From Liolophura sinensis (taxonomy: Eukaryota > Mollusca > Polyplacophora > Chitonida > Chitonidae): a DNA stretch of 64,000 nt. The stretch is from positions 49,401,385 through 49,465,384 of the forward strand of contig NC_088295.1 of the NCBI RefSeq assembly GCF_032854445.1. The letters run 5' to 3'. A program made the translations under genes and the position numbers. This document shows positions 59,506-64,000 of the stretch, piece after piece (position 1 is the first letter of the stretch; each line of letters starts with the position of its first letter). Below the pieces are notes generated by a model, which ran no database searches, was not told where the DNA came from, and saw only the letters and a list, made by a program, of their open reading frames with translations.

Positions 59506-61090
59506 TTCTCACATTCTGAAACGCTTCATATTCTAGGACAATCTTAACAGCGTCTTCCCGACTTTTCGGTTTACCTTGAAAAATGGCCCATTCTAATTCA
59601 GTCTAATAAAGTCATTCAATGAATCAATGAATCCATCACGAGACAATTTTCTCCTTAGTTTCAGTTTAAGCAACATGTACGCTTTCCTTATTAAACGCCT
59701 AATATCTTATGCCAGTTCCACTAGGGGCTCAGACTTTTTACGCAGCCTGCGCATCTGAGCACGGAACATTTCCGATCGATTCTTCGGCTCAAAACGAGCT
59801 GTTAACGCTGATACTAGTTGTCGGTAGTCCTTACGTTGGTGTGGATCTAAGGCCATTCTGAGGCCATTTCGAAATGCACTAAATGATCATGCCAACCCGC
59901 ATTACCATCAAATGTGGGGGGACTTTTATACTTTCGATTACGGTTAACTTCTCCATTTGGAACTAACGCCTTGCCTCATATTGCTGATCGCTACTTGACC
60001 CTGACCTGTTCCCAATTCCGGTAATATACCAATCTCACGTTGGTCATCCTCAACATGTTTAAATCGTGGACCCTGAAAACTCAGTCCAGTGTTTCCATAT
60101 CTATCACCTACATGTTGGTAATTTCCCTGCCTGGGTTGATCGTCATTATCGGTACCTCTGAAAGACATATCTCGCCTTTCCCCTCTTACGTTCAATTTTT
60201 CAGGATACTACGAAGCTGGAGGTCTTACATCTCTAACATCAGAACAAAACACCTCAGTATAGTTACAAACGCAAGTTATTTCCTTGCTTCGATGATATTT
60301 CTACTAGCTCAGGACCACAGTTTAAAATTACGTCACTGTCCCCAGAGCTTTCCACACACCTTTATCGTTTGGTTTGGTGTCATAAAAACAATCTTTCAAC
60401 CACTTTCTTTTGGCAGTGTTGCCCTACCAAAGTTTATATTTGTAAGCCCTTTTGTTATTTTGTGAGATAAGTTATTTACCAGTTTTATGTACTCCACTAC
60501 GATGCCACCAATTCTAACGTGGAACGGGGCGGTAGGCCTGCGGTATTGATCAGTCTACAAAGTACAACCCAGTTGGACTAATTGACTTCAACCAGCCGAT
60601 ATGAATACACTAGTCAGTGAGTTTATACATCAAGGCCGATCCACCACTCCAATCTGGTATTAATAACCTAATCCAGGTTTGGTATGGCTTAATTAGGAAT
60701 CGACCGGACTTTGGATATCACATAGAAATCCACACCAATAAACCAATAAAACAGTGATAAAGGGTCCAACAGTTTATTAAGTTGCACAGCAATGTATGTT
60801 GTATGTAGAACCTCTGGTAAATTTTCCACCATATGTGACCGTAAGTATGGTAGGCTACTATAACCAGTCAATTCACGTTGTAAATGCTGTATGGCATTTG
60901 TTCTCCTGTTCCGGACACAAGAGAGAGGAAAACCAAATAAGCCTTAGGTAATGGTAAGTCTGTTCAGTAGCTTTGCCCCACCCTTTCAGAATTAATTATC
61001 TGAATAATAATTATCCCTCGAGTGTCTCTCGTGGGATGGTCATTTCTTTACTCCTACATTTCTTCGTCAATCACATCTGTAATTTCGTCA

Positions 61091-61334
61091 CAGTATGATC
61101 AGTGGTACATTTTGTAAGGGGTCACCCAGGTCAGTATGATCAGTGGTACATCTTGTCAGGGGTCACCCAGGTCAGTATGATCAGTGGTACATCTTGTCAG
61201 GGGTCAGCCAGGCCAGTCTGATTATTGCTAAATTTTTGTTAAGTTCACCCAGGTCAGTATGATGAGTGGTACATCTTGTCAGGTGTCCTCCAGGTCAGTA
61301 TTATCAGTGATACACCTTGTCAGAGGTCACCCTG
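61091..61334. repeat. 41-bp tandem repeat, six copies
   Basis: Units begin at 61091, 61132, 61173, 61214, 61255 and 61296, every step exactly 41. Consensus pieces CAGTATGATCAGTGGTACAT and CTTGTCAGGGGTCACCCAGG. Copies 2 and 3 are nearly identical; copy 4 is the most diverged. Confidence 0.9.
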
Positions 61335-61891
61335 CAAATGTTTGCAGGAAAGCATCATGCTAAATTTTTGATCAAATGAACTTTTCACTTATACAAGCCT
61401 GATGTATAAATCCACTGCCTTTTGCCAAGTTACTAACAACTTTTTGACATCTGGCCCCAGGATCAGGAAGCCATCTTAGACTTACCTATCAATCATTAAA
61501 CTAAATGTATGTTCTTATCCATTACTTTAGCTGAAATTTGTTTTACAATAACTTTTCCAGAAGCAATACTTTGACCTTATTACCTAACAAATAACAATTT
61601 CACAGAGATTTGAAATCTTGACTTAAGTCTAAGATCGCTTCTTGATCCCAGCGTCTGATGTATAGATATGCAAAACATATTGGTCGAAGACATGTGGCCT
61701 AGTGACCGCGCAAAAAGCATCGACTGCTTAATATTGTCATTGACTGTGAAAAGTGAGAGCACAGGAATGAACAAATTCCCTGTGTAAGACAATGTGGGGA
61801 GTACTGTCTCGTCTCTCATGATATATTTGTAAACAAACACTGGAATACATTACAAATGCAAGGAAACAACTACCTTTCTCTGTACAATGTC

Positions 61892-61938
61892 TTTATTCAA
61901 TAAATATTATTTTGCAATACACCTCTGATGTCTTTATT
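61892..61938 (-). terminator. Two AATAAA poly(A) signals of the unidentified right-edge gene
   Basis: TTTATT at 61933-61938 and 61892-61897 on the plus strand give two AATAAA hexamers 160-210 bases downstream of the TAA at 62099. They are plausible alternative cleavage signals. Confidence 0.6.
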
Positions 61939-62098
61939 ACCATAATTTAAATATCATTGTCTATATTTAAATGGGAGTTGTTTTAAAATGTATCACAGTC
62001 ACATGTTGAAGACAGCCAGTCTTGTGTGTTACATAGCAGGCACTTTGATGTCACAATCACATGAGGTTAGAGACTCCACAGTCATGTAGGGTGAATAT

Positions 62099-63655
62099 TT
62101 AGAAATGCTCTGCCAGGCGTGGATCTGCTCTCAGTTTCTGCTCCAGGGCCATGTACTTATGAGGGGCCATCTCCTTGTGCCTACAAACAAAAAACACAAA
62201 TCATTAAAGGTCTAGTGCAACAATGCATGTTATTGTATTTAAGACTGTCAAAATTTTCTTTGTGAAAATAACTTGTCAAGTATCATTAATAGCAATCATT
62301 TACAACTGCGATTGATAGAGTTGTACGGAAAATGTTTTCAGAATGTTGTGACATCATTGGTGGTCCCTGCCACTCATATTATCACATCACTGACAGCCAG
62401 ATGAATAAACCAAGGCCATTATGACATGTGTCACAGTATTTCAGAAATTAAAGTGAACAAGCCATATTGTTTGAACATATAACTGCACTTGACCAATAAG
62501 CCTGACAAAATTCACAGACAGGCAACACAGGAAGTGTACAAAAGCATAAAAATCTGAAAAGTTACTGAAGTCTTTACTTCATCATTTCAGGAGAACATTC
62601 CAGCATCTGAAAGTCATCTCAACAAATACTCTGTTGCTAACAGCCATGTACATGCACTGCGCTGGTTGCATCAACTTGATAAATTCAACGAGTTAAATGA
62701 AAACAGAAGTGTATGTCATGAACAGCATTCAGACAATGCCATTTAATGAATGCTAAAAATTTCTTAAAATGGTACATCCTATTTTCATCCATCTAGTCAA
62801 ATGTAATATGTTGACTTTATAACTGCACCACATGAACACGGCTTTACATAAAAGATAGAGCATTTAAAAGAAAACCAATGTACCTTTAAAAATGACATTA
62901 TCTTATGTCTGAAAGACTCAGACTAAAATTGGTGTGGGCTTTTATTTAGGAAATACATGTGGTACACCTGTATATATTATTGTACCATGTTTTCCTCCAC
63001 CCACTTTCACAATCATCTCTGTGTAAATCAATTTTCATAGCTTGTCTTGAAACTCACTTAAAACCTTTTTCATTTTAACTACATTTACCCCAAAAAACAA
63101 AATACTAACAACTTTGAAAAAACAGGTTAAGGTCAATGAAAAATAAACGGTTCTTAGTGCATATGAGGTAGAACAACACCAATAAAAATTGACTCAAGTT
63201 AAAGAGATATTGTGCTTACAAGTCTGTCAGAGAATATAACTTAAATGACCCCAATAACTTAGAGAAAACTGACCAAGGTTTAAGAAAATTTCTATTAGTA
63301 AGTATACATGAATAAGTGGTGCCAACAGGGGTAATGCTGGCTACCAGCCTGAGAGTGGAGATGACAGTGTGTTTACAAACAAATCGACAGATGGCTGGCT
63401 GGATGCCAACTGCTTTAAGAACACCTCTAGGCAAATTCTGGCCGAGAGGCAAAAACAAGAAATTAGACAAGATATTTTGGGAAAGTGAATCGAAGATTGA
63501 GTGTTGGTGAGTTACCTGTTAAGTCTGAGCTCCAGTATGTGGATTCTGAACATGGCCTCGCTGCAGTAGTTGAGATACTCCTCTTCATCATCCTTTGACA
63601 TAGACACCTGGTTCTGCTGGTACCAGGACTGCTTCTTCTGTAACTCCTGTGTCTC
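62099..63655 (-). CDS. C-terminal two exons of an unidentified gene (continues past the right edge)
   Basis: The penultimate exon 63655-63516 (acceptor TTTGCAG, donor AACAG before GTAACT) encodes 46 codons: ETQELQKKQSWYQQNQVSMS, then an acidic KDDEEEYLNYC stretch and FRIHILELRLN. The last exon 62180-62099 continues in phase with RHKEMAPHKYMALEQKLRAD and ends AEHF before TAA at 62101-62099. The sequence is Glu/Gln/Lys-rich and predicted helical or coiled-coil, with codon structure and splice sites of a genuine conserved protein. I do not recognise the family. Two AATAAA signals follow in the sense direction. The 5' part lies beyond the window. Confidence 0.8.
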
Positions 63656-64000
63656 CTGCAAACACAACAAACACAACACATATTATAGTGACGCATGTAT
63701 TCACTGACAAAATTTTAATGTCAACATCTTAGAAAGGATGATAGTACATGTATATGTAAAGCCCAACAGAATGATAATCTCAGTAAAGGAAAGGCTTGAA
63801 TCAGGTGAATTCTTGGTAAAACCCTTCCCTATAAACCAATGGCTACAAATTATAAGTTTATGAACAAATTTTTTTCTTGTAAGTTCCAGGAATTCTTTGT
63901 TCCTAATACACTTTCATCACAGATTTAATTTACATGAAAAAGCAGACTGTATAAATGAAATTTTTGACCACTGAGCTAGGTAGAGTACAACCACAAATCA

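Larger units (their letters stand above)
55404..60195 (-). mobile_element. Decayed Ty3/gypsy-type LTR retrotransposon (gag-pol remains)
   Basis: Domains occur in Ty3 order along the minus strand. Gag-like fragment 60195-59944; CCHC zinc knuckle within 59505-59218 (CQYCGILRHWKSEC); aspartic protease fragment 59174-58929 (FLDTGSCISVL); reverse transcriptase 58421-57783 (VMPFGLCNA, LLYMDDIIIFS); RNase H 57558-57310; integrase zinc-binding and core fragments 56704-56423; integrase C-terminal GPC/RLKPYL segment 56034-55816; basic pol C-terminus 55682-55404. The frame is broken by stops and shifts between nearly all these pieces, so the copy is dead. I could not find a matching LTR pair; beyond the pol end the sequence passes into tandem repeats. 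Confidence 0.85.
60196..62090. other. Spacer between the Ty3 remains and the right-edge gene
   Basis: Apart from the 41-bp array, no gene is supported. The first several hundred bases may hold the leader or LTR of the Ty3 element, but no LTR boundary was recognised. Confidence 0.4.

Noticed and set aside
8854-61334. Short regularly repeated units as CRISPR-like arrays
   Set aside because: The 25-, 41- and 53-bp arrays are head-to-tail with no unique spacers, in animal nuclear DNA.

Overview
This is animal nuclear DNA. Protein-coding genes are split into short exons with GT-AG introns, introns are long, composition is AT-rich, and tRNA-derived SINEs are dense. The protein sequences and SINE types suggest a lophotrochozoan, most likely a mollusc; that is inference from family resemblance, not a database match. 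All three host genes lie on the minus strand.

About 2.1-15.0 kb: a complete dual-specificity MAP kinase phosphatase of the DUSP8/DUSP16 type. Seven coding exons with mutually consistent splice phases give 794 codons: a rhodanese-like docking domain with a basic kinase-interaction motif, a catalytic domain with HCLAGISR, and a long Ser-rich tail ending IIQVS. Intron 1 (6.5 kb) holds SINEs and an old ~350-bp tandem array. From 15 to 30 kb no host coding exon could be supported; there are candidate 5' UTR exons, a possible promoter near 24.7 kb and scattered repeats.

About 30.4-45.9 kb: a complete 16-exon SLC5-type sodium/solute symporter of the SLC5A6/A8/A12 (multivitamin/monocarboxylate) branch, 601 codons, with a poly(A) signal after the last exon. 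Its introns hold many SINEs, two inverted-repeat elements, a 157-bp direct-repeat pair resembling a TRIM and a retrotransposon RNase H fossil.

About 46-62 kb is a repeat-rich gene desert: a decayed Ty1/copia-like reverse transcriptase, a Tc1-like transposase pseudogene, a purine/pyrimidine-asymmetric minisatellite of ~90-bp higher-order units, a 53-bp tandem repeat that overlaps the end of a decayed Ty3/gypsy element (minus strand, ~60.2-55.4 kb), and a 41-bp six-copy tandem array. At 62.1-63.7 kb are the last two coding exons of a third minus-strand gene that I could not identify; it continues past the right edge.

The two complete genes show no operon-like relationship. The clearest unusual material is in the repeats: precise target-site duplications, SINEs nested in an older uncatalogued repeat, two foldback elements, and several tandem arrays with exact periods.
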